64,000 nucleotides of DNA from Cristatella mucedo (Eukaryota > Bryozoa > Phylactolaemata > Cristatellidae), in assembly GCA_009760855.2 (NCBI GenBank), contig WPIO01000016.1:3875001-3939000 (forward strand). The letters are read 5' to 3'. The notes below the pieces were generated by a model, which did no database searches, had not been told where the DNA came from, and saw only the letters and a list, made by a program, of their open reading frames with translations. The first letter of the stretch is position 1. Every line of letters begins with the position of its first letter. The position numbers and the translations under genes are program-made. This document shows, piece by piece, positions 63,761-64,000 of this stretch.

Positions 63761-64000
63761 CGAGCATTTCCTCATTGATTGTTGTTCTCCTACTAGAAAG
63801 GGTGCATGTCTAAGTATCTCGAAAAACGGCCGATGCACTGGTTTTCAAGACACTGCAAAATGGGGGGGGGAGGCGGCGCACTGTTTAATAGGTTTAAAGG
63901 TTTGAAGATACTGTCTCGTTATTTTTCTGATTTGTGAAAAAAGCCACTGTGAAAGGCATCATTTTAGTTGCGCGAATTCGTCCTTTGTGCTTTGGCCTGA

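Overview
The window is a GC-rich metazoan nuclear locus. Genes are split by phase-consistent spliceosomal introns, simple repeats are very abundant, and non-LTR retrotransposon fragments are numerous. The proteins look closest to protostome orthologues, but I cannot name the phylum from sequence alone.

Three protein-coding genes can be read. (1) Positions 928-2136, plus strand: the last two coding exons of a gene I do not recognise; its 5' part lies to the left of the window. (2) Positions 10946-43153, minus strand: a complete protein kinase N (PKN/PRK) gene. Twenty exons chain in phase: a 14-codon first exon, three HR1 domains, a C2-like domain, a variable linker, an AGC kinase domain and the hydrophobic-motif tail. 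A further linker exon is possible. (3) Positions 43434 to beyond 62981, plus strand: HMCES, the SRAP-domain protein that forms a DNA-protein crosslink at abasic sites in single-stranded DNA. Eight exons cover the whole SRAP domain; the C-terminal tail runs off the right edge. PKN and HMCES are divergent with start codons 280 bp apart, so the 43.15-43.43 kb interval is probably a shared CpG-rich, TATA-less promoter. The unknown gene and PKN converge tail to tail across about 8.8 kb.

Layout: 0-2.1 kb unknown gene; 2.1-10.9 kb intergenic with LINE remnants and PKN 3' sequence; 10.9-30.8 kb PKN exons 2 to last; 30.8-43.1 kb PKN intron 1 (12.3 kb), filled with nested LINEs and SINEs; 43.1-43.4 kb promoter; 43.4-64 kb HMCES, whose introns carry further LINEs, SINEs and a SPIN/Charlie-like hAT MITE.

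The dominant repeat is a CR1/L2-like LINE (called F1 here). It has an (ATT)n tail and a characteristic 3' stem-loop of the form AGCGCC...GGCGCT, and occurs in some 25 fragments on both strands. A second LINE family (F2) and tRNA-derived SINEs, some ending in the F1 tail, are also present. Long simple repeats include (CAG)57 in PKN, (CTG)41 in HMCES intron 1, 322 bp of (GGA)n in a PKN kinase-domain intron and several (GA)n and (CA)n tracts. I found no RNA gene, CRISPR array or bacterial-type feature. No wholly new system is evident. The most useful observations are the divergent gene pair with long CAG/CTG repeats in both genes, a probable GC-AG intron in HMCES, the SPIN-like element, the SINE/LINE tail sharing and the layered insertions.
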